This document shows positions 9,402 through 22,100 of a stretch of DNA of 49,382 nt, piece after piece (position 1 is the first letter of the stretch; each line of letters starts with the position of its first letter). The DNA lies in NCBI GenBank assembly GCA_937974625.1, contig CALJVJ010000181.1, positions 1-49,382 on the forward strand. The letters are read 5' to 3'. Below the pieces are notes generated by a model. It did not search any database and was not told where the DNA came from. It worked only from the letters and a program-made list of their open reading frames with translations. The stretch is from an uncultured Saprospiraceae bacterium. Lineage in GTDB: Bacteria; Bacteroidota; Bacteroidia; Chitinophagales; Saprospiraceae. Made by a program: the position numbers and the translations under genes.

Positions 9402-9493
9402 TCATAGCCTATACCCTTAAAGAATTATATATTACCCCCCAAGCATGCAATACTTTTTGCATGGCGGGCTACCGATTCGTCGGTAGCCTTTTT
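9402..9493 (+). ncRNA. Candidate small RNA (about 90 nt) of unknown family
   Basis: The segment lies between an exact Bacteroidota promoter and a strong intrinsic terminator. It contains a C-rich tract (ACCCCCCAA, 9434-9442), a first hairpin with arms CATGCAA/TTGCATG (9444-9463), and a second hairpin GGCTACCGA-TTCG-TCGGTAGCC (9467-9488) with a UUCG tetraloop followed by TTTTTG. The C tract could pair with the GCGGG at 9464-9468, which overlaps the terminator stem, so two alternative folds are possible. It carries no convincing open frame and does not resemble 6S, tmRNA or SRP RNA. The giant gene starts about 615 bp downstream, so an independent sRNA is likelier than a leader. Confidence 0.55.
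9467..9493 (+). terminator. UUCG-loop intrinsic terminator
   Basis: A perfect 9-bp GC-rich stem (GGCTACCGA/TCGGTAGCC) closed by TTCG and followed by TTTTTGTTTT. This is the strongest terminator in the window and ends the candidate sRNA. Confidence 0.85.
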
Positions 9494-9910
9494 GTTTTAC
9501 TTTATTTATTGATTGCGACTCCTCTTTAGGCATCCTATTAAATTTAAAATATATTTTTTAATTTACTATATTTCTTCAAAACTATTGGAATGGCATGGTA
9601 ATTGAAAATCAACTCATAACAATGATTTTTAATATGGTTGCCGCCTTTTTTAAAAATCTGATACGAAGAATTTTGACCATTAGCCTACTTAGGTCTGCTG
9701 ATGTGTACTTATATCTACACTTCTGATTTATTTGGAAATTGATTATGCTTATTAATCGATTCCAAACCCACTTGTTTACTGTTTCGAAGCGTGTTTTTAA
9801 ACGCTTTATACCTTACACCATTTTGTCTCTTCTATTTTCAATTTAGCTATTGTCTTTTTTAATTGATTTTTCTGTGTTTAGGGATGATAATACCAAAACG
9901 AAATTATTCC

Positions 9911-9956
9911 TAAACTAGAATTTAGTTTAATTACTTATAATCAATTGATTTATAAG
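9911..9956. repeat. Two adjacent dyads upstream of the giant adhesin gene
   Basis: Dyad one is TAAACT-n7-AGTTTA (9911-9929). Dyad two is CTTATAA-n9-TTATAAG (9934-9956) and holds an 8-bp palindrome TCAATTGA in its centre. They lie 150-200 bp before the start codon at 10109 and just upstream of the promoter candidate at 9996-10027, a usual place for operators. No regulator is identified. Confidence 0.4.
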
Positions 9957-10108
9957 GCATTATGATTTACATGTTGCATTATTCAGCAGAATTGCTTTCA
10001 ATTATTTAATGTTTATTGATACTTTTTGCTCGCTATAATGCATCAACAAATGAATGTATTAAGGTTACCCTCCTTAATGAATTCGACACCTTTAATATAA
10101 CTTTTGTT

Positions 10109-13100
10109 ATGCCAAAAAATTACTGGTTTAAAGCCCTCTTTTTCGTAGGCGCTATGTTGCTTTTAGGAAAAATTGATGCACAGGTAAAGTTTCAAATTGA
10201 ACTCCAATCGGATAGTGTCACCTATCAAGTGTCTCTGTACTCTGAGATAGGGCCTTATCCTGCTACTGCTCAAAATTTCATTAATTCCTCTACGATGACT
10301 TTGATTGCACCTACGGGTGAACTGACCCCTGCTGGGATAGTCAATCAGAAAGGAATATGGTCTGGACCTGATACTTATGTCAATCCCGTGACAAGCTTCG
10401 GGATGGATTATTTTGTATTTAATCTTACTGGATCCATTAATGATATTCTCTTTACTCCAGGACTCATTGTTCCTTTATTTACTTTCACGAATTCTGGTAA
10501 CTGTGCGGGAGCTGTTTCCTTTATGGATAATAACAATGACCCTTATTTAAATCAAAGTCCTGATGTGAATATTGGTAACCAAATGTCTGTTTTAGGTAAT
10601 GGACTTTCCAATGCTTTTAATGGAGAACATGAGCCAGGTAATGCCAATTGTATGGGTGCGCTACCTTGTGATTTGACCTTGGATAGCATTTCTTTTACAG
10701 GGATAACTTCCTGTGGAGCAATGGACGGTATGATTACTATTCATGCTGCTAATAATACAGGAACTATTCAATATAGTCTTGATAATGGTTTAAATTGGTT
10801 GACTAGTAATGTATTCCCCAACCTTATTCCTGGAGATTATACCGTTAAAATAAAAGACGATATCTGTGAACAGGTATATCCCAATAATCCAGTTTCGATT
10901 ATTGAACCCAGCATTACGGTCACTCTTTTAGAAGCAACTGCTCCTACTTGTAATAATAGTTTTGATGGAATAATTCGTATTGCCGCTACTGGAGGAACAG
11001 CACCTTATGAATACACCATAAACAATGGAGCAAGTTGGTCCACAGATAGTGTTTTTAATACTTTAGGTAATGGTTTTTACAATATTGAAGCTAGAAATAC
11101 GGATGGCAATTGTCTCAGTGATTTCCCTAATAATCCTGTAGTTTTTGCTGTTCAAGGAATTGATGTCACTGCGGCTAAAATTGATGGCTCTTGTACCAAT
11201 GGTACTGGTGGTAGTATCAATATTACTGCTGCTGGTGGAATTGGAAGTTTTGAATATAGTATTGATAGCGGCGTGACTTGGCTTGCTAATAATAATTTTT
11301 CTGATTTATCCCCTGGAAGTTATCCTGTTTTTGTTCGGAATGGTAATGGCGAATGTGCAATTGCTTTTCAGGATAATCCACTAATAATTCAAGAAAGTGT
11401 AATTAGTTTTACTGTAGATGCTACCAATCCCGATTGCAATAACGCCATGGATGGACTTATTGCTATTGTTGCGGATGGAAGTGCAGGTAATTTTGAATAC
11501 AGTATAGATAGTGGTCTTACTTGGCTCGCTTCTGGCACTTTTAATGCTTTGGATACAGGCACTTATTTTGCTGCGGTGAGGGCTATTGGAGGTGGTTGTG
11601 AAACTTTTTTCAACAGTCCAACACAATTAGTTAGTACTGGAATTAATATCTCCCTAACGACCCTTAGTGGTGATTGTGCTTATAATAGTAATAATCGAAT
11701 TACGATTGCTGCATCAGGAGGAAGTGGTAATTTTGAATATAGTATTGATAATGGTACAAATTGGCTAAGCAATAATGTTTTTAATGGTTTAGCAACTGGT
11801 GCTTATGAGGTAAAAGTTCGAAATACTTCGGGGTCTTGTGAAACTGACTATGTCAATAATCCAGTCACTTTTTCAGGAGATTCTATCGCTATTTCAGTAG
11901 ATGTTACACCGCCAAGTTGTGATTTAGCTACCGCTGGTAGTATTTCTATTAATGCCACAGGTTCTAACAATAATTATATCTATAGTATTGATAATGGTGC
12001 TTCTTTTTCTAACGAATCTACCTTTACTGGTTTAGCAAATGGAAATTATACTATTCGAGTAAGAAATGGTAATGGGGCTTGTGAATCGGTTTATCAAAAT
12101 AATCCTGTTCAATTAAATGCAGCTCCTGTTGTTTTATCGGTTTCTTTTACTGAAAATACTTGTGAAAATGTGACTGATGGCACTATTTCTATGATTGGAA
12201 ATGGGGGCACAGGAAATTTTGAATATAGTATTGATAGTGGATCAACGTGGAGTACTTCGGCGACTAGAACCAACCTCGCAGCAGACTTATACTATCTTCA
12301 AGTGAGGAATAGTGATGGGACATGTACTACCGACTTTGTTAATAATCCTGTAGACTTAACCCCAAATGCTATAAATTTTAGCATTGTTAGTAATACTCCT
12401 CCATCTTGTGAAACAAACGATGATGGTAGCTTAATCTTAGCGGCTACAGGAGGAACTAGTACGAATTATGAATTTTCAATTGATAATGGAAATACTTTTT
12501 CTAGTGTTGGTACTTTCCAAAATTTGAGTACTGGTGCTTATAATTTACAAGTTAGAAATATAGGTGCTGATTGTATAACAAGCCATCCTGATAATCCTAT
12601 TATGGTTGTCAATTCTGCTTGTCCTAATCCTTCTGTCAATGTTGATTGTATCCTAGAATATGTCCTTTCTGAAGATAATGGAGAATTTACGATTTCTTTA
12701 TTATCAGACACTACATGGAATAGTCCATTTAATACCGTGAGTAGCGCTCAGATTAGTATTCGATTGCCAGCAAATAACTATCAAATTGATAACCTTCAAA
12801 ATGCTATTAGTGGGGTTACTTTTGAAGAATCTAGTAGAATAAGTAGCACTATTGCTGGAGAAACCTATGATTTTATAAGTTTTACCTTAACTACTTTTGC
12901 CACTACTGATATTCCTTTTATAAAAGATAATCAAGTCGATTTATTTAGTTTTCAAATTAATGGTGCGTGTAGTGCGGATGCTATTCACTTAGTTGGTGAG
13001 GGCAGCCCTTTTTCTTTCCCTGATGACGCAACTAATAATATTGCTTCTCAAATGACGGTAGTTGGATGGGGGAGTGCGGATGTTCCTATTTGTGTAGACT

Positions 13101-16100
13101 CTCTTGCTGAAACGCTTTGTGTTTTTGCTGTTCAAAATGTAAGCATTACTGACGCTTCTTTTTGTGGAGCAGCCGATGGTGCGCTTTCAATTTCGACGAG
13201 TTGTGCAGGCAATTCTGCTTTGTATAGTATTGATAATGGTAGAACTTACCAAAATGCTTCCACTTTTACTGGACTTTCCGCAGGGAACTATTTTGTAAGA
13301 ATATTAAATGATTCTACGAATTGCGAAATTATATACGATGCCAATCCTGTTATCATTAATGATGGAAATGCTATTTCTTTTACCGCTACTAGTGTTCAGC
13401 CTACTTGTGTAGATAGCACAGATGGAGCTATTTCTTTTACTGCGATTAATGGCAGTGGAAGTTATCTTTATAGTATTGATGATGGTCGAATGTGGTCAAC
13501 TAATCCTACTTACACCAACTTACCTGTTGGAGACTTTTATTTAAAAGTAAGTAATTTGGATACCACTTGTATTGTGGTTTATGATACATTGTTTTTAGCC
13601 CTATCTGCGGGACCCTGTGTAGTTGATACAGATATGGACGGTCAGCCTGATGCGAATGAAGACCTCAATATGAATGGCGATTTGACGGATGATGATACAG
13701 ATATGGATGGCATTCCGAATTTTCAAGATGCTGATGACGATGGCGATGGCGTTTCTACGATTATGGAGGAAGCTGGCCCAAATCAAGGCGATAGCAATGG
13801 TGATAATTTGAGTGACTGTCTTCAAGCGAATGTAGCCACAACGACGGATGCTAACGGGGATTATCGAACCTTGGAAGTTAATGGTCTTACTTGTGCTAAA
13901 ATTTCTGAATTTATAGTCCACCCAGAGGGGCAAATGAGCGAATCCGACCTTGAATATGATTTTCCTTTTGATTTAAATGCTTTTAGGATTCCTTGTGCAG
14001 GTACGGTAGATATTCAATTGTATTTTCATAATTCTATTGATTTAACTGGATTTATCTATCGGAAATATGGCCCAATGGAACCAGATGGACCTATTTCAGA
14101 ATGGTATAATTTCCCTGTAACGATTTCTACAGCAGTTATTGGTGGACAAACGCTAGGAACTGTAAGTTTTCAATTAACAGATGGTGACATGGGGGATGCG
14201 ACTGGCGTAGATTCCCTAATTGTGGACCCAGGAGGTTTAGCAATGAATGTCGCGAATGTGCTTCCTTGCCCAATGAATTATGCGGTAGAAAAAATAGGGG
14301 ATACTTACACGGTAAGTTTAACAAGTGATACTACTTTTACACCACCTGCTAATGTAATAAACGATGCTTTAATTACCTTAAGAGCACCAACTGGTGTTTT
14401 AGATACAGCAAATTTAGTCAACATCATATCTACAGTTATTTTTGAACTAGATTCTGCTTATATAGCGCCAATTGAAACACCTAATTTTGACTATTTTGTT
14501 TTCAAATTAAGTTCTGCTTCAACTGGTACTACTGATATCCCTTTAGTTAAAAATTTCAAGCAAGATTTATTTTCTTTTGAAAATTTTGGGACATGTTCGA
14601 CCGATAGTTTATTTTTAGTAGGAACTGGCGCTAACTTTTCTACTCCACCAATTGGTGGACAATTCATAAATTCTGCGATTAATGTCAATGGATGGACCGC
14701 ACCTACTTGTGTTTCTAATTTGGGTGCTAGTTTCTGTTTGCCTCCTGCTAGAGATACGGTACCCGTTGAGCTGTTAGCTGGAACTAGCATAGATACTTGT
14801 TTAATTACAGAGATTGACCTTCCTAATGGCGTTGGAAATACAACGGTTTTAATTCAAGGAACAAATGTAAATGGGACCACTACGAATAGGGATAGTTGTG
14901 TGCAAATAACTGCAGCATCTGGTATTGAGGTGGTAGAATATGTTACGGTTGTTTTTTGTGATGTGGTAAATGCCAATATCTGTGATACAACGGTTCTAGA
15001 AGTTACCGTTACAGAGATTCCATTTGTCCCAACTGATACCGTTAATTTTACATTAAATTTTAATGATACTACGGAAGTTTGTTTAGGTTCAGCTATCCAA
15101 ATTACAGATATTGGTATGGCTTCCGTTATAAATGCTGGAAGTCAAGTGGATGTGTCGGTTAATAATACTGAAGATTGCGTAACCCTGATGCCTGCTAATG
15201 GATTTTCTGGAAATGATACCCTTCAAGTCCTGCATTGTGATGCTAAGGACCCAACTTTGTGTGATACCACCTTCATCGTGGTTACCGTAAATGAACCACT
15301 TCCTTGTCTTTTTAAATACATTATCGAAGAAAATGACGATAATTACCTCATAAGATTAGCGGTGGATTCTACGGTAAATTCTCCACTAAATGCTACTACT
15401 TCTATGTTGGTAGCTATTCGTGTTCCAGCATCGGGTTTTGATGTTCCTTCAGACAGTATCACTACTTTATTGTCTGGTGTGGCTTTTGAAAATACTAGTG
15501 ATGGGGTGTTAATCGATGATGTGAATCCAGCTTACGGATATATCAATTTTGATATTGGAGGACTTACTTTTCCTAATTATCAAGCGGGAGATACTTTAGA
15601 CTTATTTTCTTTTTCAGGTGCTGGTTGTACTGGTGATAGTATCCATTTGGTTGGGCCTGGAGCGAATTTTTCTAACCCAACAGTTAATGGTGAGGAAATT
15701 AGTTCTTACTTATCTATCGGGCAATTTTTACCAATAGGGGGAACACCTTACTGTGTTAATCCGTCTAGTGTGCTTATTTGTGAGCCTGTTGTTACGCCTC
15801 CAATGACTGAGGCTTGTGCCATCAACTTTGATATGGAGCTAGTAAACGGGACTTTTACAATCAGTATGACTCCTGATACAACTATTTTTAATACTTCTTC
15901 TCCAAATCCATTTATTGGGCCGCCAACTTCTGTCATGGACATTACACTCCGTGCTCCTACTGGAACATTACAGCCGGTTAATCAAATTGATTTTGGTACT
16001 GGCCGAGAATTTGTTTTGAAAAACTCTATTATTAGCCCAACAGAAAGTCCTGCTTATGACTATTTTGTTTTTGGTTTGAATGATAATAATGTGCCAACGG

Positions 16101-19100
16101 TAGAAGTCCGTTATAATGAAGGACAAACCATAGAATTATTTTCTTTTCAGAATATAAACTGTACCCTAGACAGTATCTTTTTAGTGGGCAGAGGAACTAA
16201 TTTTTCTGTTCCAACTATTGCTGGATTGAATGTGGAAACAAGTGTTGTCACCAATGGGGATATTATTCCAACTTGTGTTAATGGTACTGCCATTATACCA
16301 GCGGAAATGTCCTTTTCTCAAACTTCAGTTAATCCTACCACTGGAAATTGTATGGATGGCTCCATTACCATTACAGCATCCGGAGGCACTGGACTTTACA
16401 ATTACAGTATTGATAACGGAGTTACTTGGCAAACTTTTAATACTTTTTCCAATTTGGAAGTAGGGAATTATTTAGTGCGGATAAGAAGTACAGATGAAAA
16501 TTGTATCACTGCTGCCACTTCGGTTAGTTTAACCAATTTAGACTGTGATAATAGTCCGCCTCCTTGTTCGGTAACTATTGCATCAGTGTCTAATACGGAT
16601 GCTACTTGTAGCCAAGCTAATGGGGTGATTACCATTAATGCTACTGGTCCAAATCTGCAATATAGTATCAATACAGGAGCTACTTTCCAAAGTAGTAATG
16701 TTTTTCAAAATGTGAGTGCAGGTATTTATAATATTGTGGTGAGAGATTCTGTGGTAACCACCTGTGAAGCTAATACAACGCATACTCTAAATGGAACAGA
16801 TGGTCCAGTTATTAGTGCTGTGAATACTTCTGATTCTACTACTTTCGCAGCAAATGAAGGGATTATTACTATTTTGGCTACTGGTCCTGCTGGTTTAAAA
16901 TATAGTCTTGACGCTGGACTAAATTATTCTACTACTAATACCTTTTCTAATTTGGGTATTGGAACTTATAACATCATGGTCGTCAATATGGACGATTCTT
17001 GTCCTGTTACTTTTGATAATAATCCACTTATAATTGCAGAACCATGTTTGGTGGACGCAGGAGCGGATGTTACCATTTGTGAGGGCGAAATGATTACTTT
17101 ATCAGCGACTGGTTCTGCTACCAACTATTCTTGGACACCAGCGACTGGTTTGAGTGCAACGAATATTTCAAATCCTATTGCTACTCCAACCGTAACGACT
17201 ACTTATTATGTTACAAATAGCGATGCTAGTTGTACGGCACAAGATTCAGTTACCATAACGGTAGCACCAAACATAACTGTTGACTTTCAGCCAATGGTTA
17301 GTTGTACCGATTTATCAGTCGATTTTACGGATAATTCTACTTCTACGGAGTCGATTACAAGCTGGTTGTGGGATTTTGGTGATGGGGTAGGCACTTCATC
17401 CGAACAAAATCCTAGCTACACTTATTTTGCTTCGGGTACTTATGTAGTTAGCTTAACAACAACTAATTCAACGGATTGTGATAATACCATTACAAAAAGT
17501 ATCGTAGTAGGTAACGGTTTAAATGTAACAGTTAGTGAGGATGCGACGATTTGTGTCGGCGATTGTTTAACCCTAACTGCTTCAGGTGGAACAACTTACC
17601 AATGGAACGCTTCTAGTGACTTAAGTGCAACGGATATTCCAAATCCAATCGCTTGTCCTACAGAGACGACCACTTATTATGTAACCGTGATGGACGGAAA
17701 TGGCTGTTCAGAAATGGATAGTGTAACGATTACTATTGATTCACTAGATATCGGTGTTTCTGCGAATGGCACTTCTTGCGACGAAGAAAACGGCAGTATT
17801 ACCATATTTGCCACCCTTACTGGAGCATCTTTTGAATTTCAAATTGAAGAAGACGGCCCTTGGTCAACGAGCAATACGTTTACCAATTTGGCTGCTGGAA
17901 GTTATAACGTAAGTGTACGAACCCTTGGTGGAGGATGTGAAACTCCTTTTGTCAATAACCCAGTACAAATAAATAGTGTTTCTGCACCAACAATAGACCT
18001 TGTTTTGGCAGAAGAACCTTCTGATTGTAATTTATCAGATGGGTCGATTACTATTTCTGCCTCAGGAAATAACCCATTAATTTACTCTATTAATGGAGGT
18101 ACGGATTGGAGTGATTTAGCAATTTTTAATGACTTAGAAGAAGGTAATTATGTTGTCCAAGTGGCTTATGCTGATACGACTTGTTTGTCAGTAACCGAAA
18201 TGGTGGAAATTAGCGCACCTGCTGCTCCAATCATTTTACTGGTAGAAGGAACGAACCCAGTTACTTGTGAAAGTGAAGATGGGGTTATACATATCGAAGT
18301 TGAAGATAGTGGTGCAGGTACTTTTGAATATAGTTTGAATGGAATTGATTGGCAGGATACCAATTTATTTGAAGATTTACCTGCTGGAAACTTCTCTGTT
18401 TTTGTTCGATTCCAAGGAGGTTCCTGTATCGTTGAGCATCCCTCAACTATAGAACTTATTCCAGGTTTAGCACCACAAATATTTGATGTAGTGCAATCAG
18501 ACCCAACGGCTGTTGACTTATTCGATGGTTCAATTTCTATCAATGCTTCTGGTATTGTTGATTTAGAATACAGTATTGATAATGGTACGACTTGGCAAGC
18601 TGATAATGTATTTTCAGGCTTAGATACTGGTGCTTATGATATTAAAGTAAGATATATTGACGAAAGCTGTGAGACTCCTTATACGGCTAGACCAGTTGTT
18701 TTAGGAATTGGAGACTGTTTATCGTTTATTGAAGTTTCGTATCACGGACCTTTTGGATGCGGTTCTGATGATGGACATATTTTCATTTTAGTGAATGACC
18801 CTGCCAATGTAGAATACAGTATTAATAATGGAGCAACTTGGCAAAATTTTGAATTTTTTGAGAATCTTGCGCCAGGCAATTATACTATTTTAGCTAGAAA
18901 AACAGACCGAGTTTGTGAAATTGCTTTAGATAGTACCATCACCTTAATGGATGAAGAGGATTTAATGATTTTTGATGTGCAGACCATGAACCCTGATGCT
19001 TGTAATGGGACAAACGGTGAGATTTTTATTAATACCAATATTTTTTCGAATATTGAATTTAGTATCGATAATGGGACGACTTGGCAAGTAGATAATATTT

Positions 19101-22100
19101 TTTCTAATGTAGCTGTTGGCACTTATACTATTTTGGCAAGAAGTATAGATTTGACTTGTCAAACAAGTTATGATGAAGCCATTGTTATCGAGGAAACGGA
19201 GACAACTATTAATGATGTTTTGTTTACGAATCCTACCAGTTGTAATGCCGCAGACGGAAGTATTTTGATTGATGTTACAGGCAGTTTTAATCTGGAATAC
19301 AGCATTAATAATGGAGCGACGTGGCAATTTGGTAATCAATTTTTCAATCTTGCTTCTGGCACTTACACTATTAAAGTTAGAACAGGGAATTGTGAATTAG
19401 AATATACTGGAAATCCTGTAATATTAGGTTCTCCGACTGAATTCTCAGTTGTCACTGCGATACCTAATGCAGCTACCTGTACGGATGTCTTATCAGGCGT
19501 TTCTGTGACTTTAAGTGATAACATTGCTTCTTATATTGTCAATAATGGAAATATTGTTAATGCAACGCAGATTGGAGCTACTTTGACCTTTGATGCTGTT
19601 GTAGCTGATATTTTTAATGAATATAGTTTGACCTTCACCAATGCTCAAGGTTGCGAAGTGACAGAATCTTTTGTCGTTTTCCAAGCTACAGATACGGAAG
19701 CCGATTTTGTAGTGATTGAGCCTTATTGTAAGGAAATGGAAGTCAGCCTTCTTTTTACAGGAACTGCTACACCAATGGCTAACCTTATTTGGGAAATAGA
19801 TGGTGGTGTTTTAGTAAATAGCGCACCTGCTACCGCTACTGCACCAGCAGGCCATGAAATAACGGTAAGATGGGATAGTGAAGGTAGCCGATTAATCAAA
19901 TTAACGGTAGATGATGGTGGATGTATGGATGATGAATTTGAAAGTATTTTTGTTAGAAAACTACCTTTGGCGGATGCTGGTTTAGGCGGTTCTATTTGTA
20001 TGGGAGAATGTGTGCAATTACAAGGTAGTGGCACAGGTGTTTGGTATACTTGGAGTCCAGCTGCTGGATTAAGCACAACCGATGGATTGACTACCACAGC
20101 ATGCCCTACGGAGACGACTACTTATTACTTGACAGTGATGAGTGCAGATGGTTGTGTAGCGGTGGATAGTGTGACCATTAATGTAGAAACAGACTTTCTT
20201 ACAGTCACGCCCGATATGACCATTTGTGAAGGACAATCAGCGATTTTAGGAGCTAATGGAGGTTCTAATTATGTATGGACCCCTACTGCCTCGTTGGTTA
20301 ACCCTAATAGTTCGACACCAATTGCTAATCCACAAACAACCACTACATATACCGTAGTTTCACCTAATGCTAGTGGCTGTATGGATACGGCTCAGGTTAC
20401 TGTTTTTGTTAATCCAAATCCAGAAGCAATTGCATGCGAAGATAAGACCATTTGTAACGGTGATAGCATTCAATTAATTGTTACGACTCATGCCCAATAT
20501 GCATGGAGCCCAACCAATACTTTAATTAATCCAAATAGTGGAACGCCGATTGCTTTCCCTACTGTTACCACTACCTATACAGTGACGGTTACGGATGAGA
20601 ATGGTTGTACCGATACAGATGAAGTGGTCGTATTTGTCAATACCCCTCCAACCGTTTCGGCAGGGAATGATGTACAAATTTGTACAGGTGCTTCTACACA
20701 ATTAAGTGCTTCTGGTGCTATTAGTTATAGCTGGTCGCCTGCTACCGGATTGAATAATCCTAATTTGTCAAATCCTATTGCTACCCCTTCTACTACGACT
20801 ACTTATACCGTAACGGGTACGGATGCCAATGGCTGTTCAAGAACGGACCAGGTTACTGTTTCTGTAACGAATGATTCGGGGATTACCGCTAGTTCAGACC
20901 TAACTATTTGTGAAGGGGAATCAACGACTTTAAGTGTAACGGGTGGAGCTAATTATACTTGGTCTCCAGCGACTGGTTTAAGCAACCCGCTATCTGCTAA
21001 TCCAACAGCTAATCCAACAGTAACCACCGTTTATACGGTTACAGGGACAAGTATTAATGGATGTCCTACGTTTGATAATGTAACTGTTTTTGTCAACCCT
21101 AAACCAGAGGCTATTGCCTGTGAAGATAAATTTATATGCCTTGGAGATAGTATCCAATTGATTGTTACGACTCATGCCCAATATGCATGGAGTCCAAGCA
21201 ATACCTTAATAAATCCAAATAGTGGAACACCAATAGCTTTTCCTACACAAACAACTACTTATACTGTTACGGTAACAGACGAAAATGGCTGTACGGACAC
21301 CGATGAAGTTGTGGTTAATGTTAATAATTCGAGTACGGTTGTATTAGGACCAGATAGAACGATTTGCGGGGCTGGACCTGTTCAATTAGACGCAGGAAAT
21401 GGAATAGCTTATCAATGGTCTCCGACTACTGGCTTGAGTGACCCAACGATTAGGAACCCCATTGCTACCGTGACCAATACGATTAATTATTCGGTACAAG
21501 TGATGACTGCTAATGGTTGTACCGGTCAAGATGATATTACAATAAATGTGAATGCTGCACCAACTGCTAACGCAGGCCCTAATTTAGTGTTATGCCCTGG
21601 AGAATCTGGCCAATTGATGGCTTCTGGAGGTGTATCTTATCAGTGGTCTCCAACTACGGGCTTAAGTAACCCTAATATTGCCAATCCAATTGTGACTACC
21701 GATGGCGTAACGAACTATACGGTTACGGTAATGGATGAATTTGGCTGTACGGCAACGGATGAAACTTTAGTCGCTGTTTCTTTACCGCTTACAATTGACC
21801 CTGTTCTTTCGAATGCAACTTGTTGTGGAAATGGCGGTTCAGCTATTTTGAATGTTTCGGGTGGATTTGGTAATGCTACTTTTAATTGGACACCAAATGT
21901 TTCCAATTCTAATACCGCTACAAATTTAGCGGTTGGATTTTATAAAGTAGTTATTGAAGATGCAGAAAGTTGTAGTGTCGTCTTTACTTTTGAAATTGAA
22001 GAAGATTGTGATGGTTGTCCAGATATGTTTGGTGAAGAGGAAAGATGTATTACCTCAACTGATGTGGAAAGAATCTGTTTGCCTATTGCAATGGAAGATA

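Larger units (their letters stand above)
9193..10108. other. Long intergenic region with terminator, candidate sRNA and dyads
   Basis: This 916-bp spacer holds the envC terminator (9287-9325), a candidate small RNA with its own promoter (9365-9493), a small hairpin at 9784-9806 (AAGCG/CGCTT), two neighbouring dyads (9911-9929 and 9934-9956) and a promoter candidate for the giant gene (TTTC at 9996-9999, 20-bp spacer, TACTTTTT at 10020-10027). A 42-codon frame from about 9219 runs through the terminator and is not credible. No other gene is seen. Confidence 0.6.

Noticed and set aside
10016..10108. TTG start at 10016 for the giant gene
   Set aside because: The added 31 residues are polar and precede a clear signal peptide that starts at ATG 10109.
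10667..21785. CRISPR array or DNA satellite in the repetitive region
   Set aside because: The periodicity is of protein units of about 225-245 bp with diverged DNA and one continuous reading frame, not of short identical repeats with spacers.
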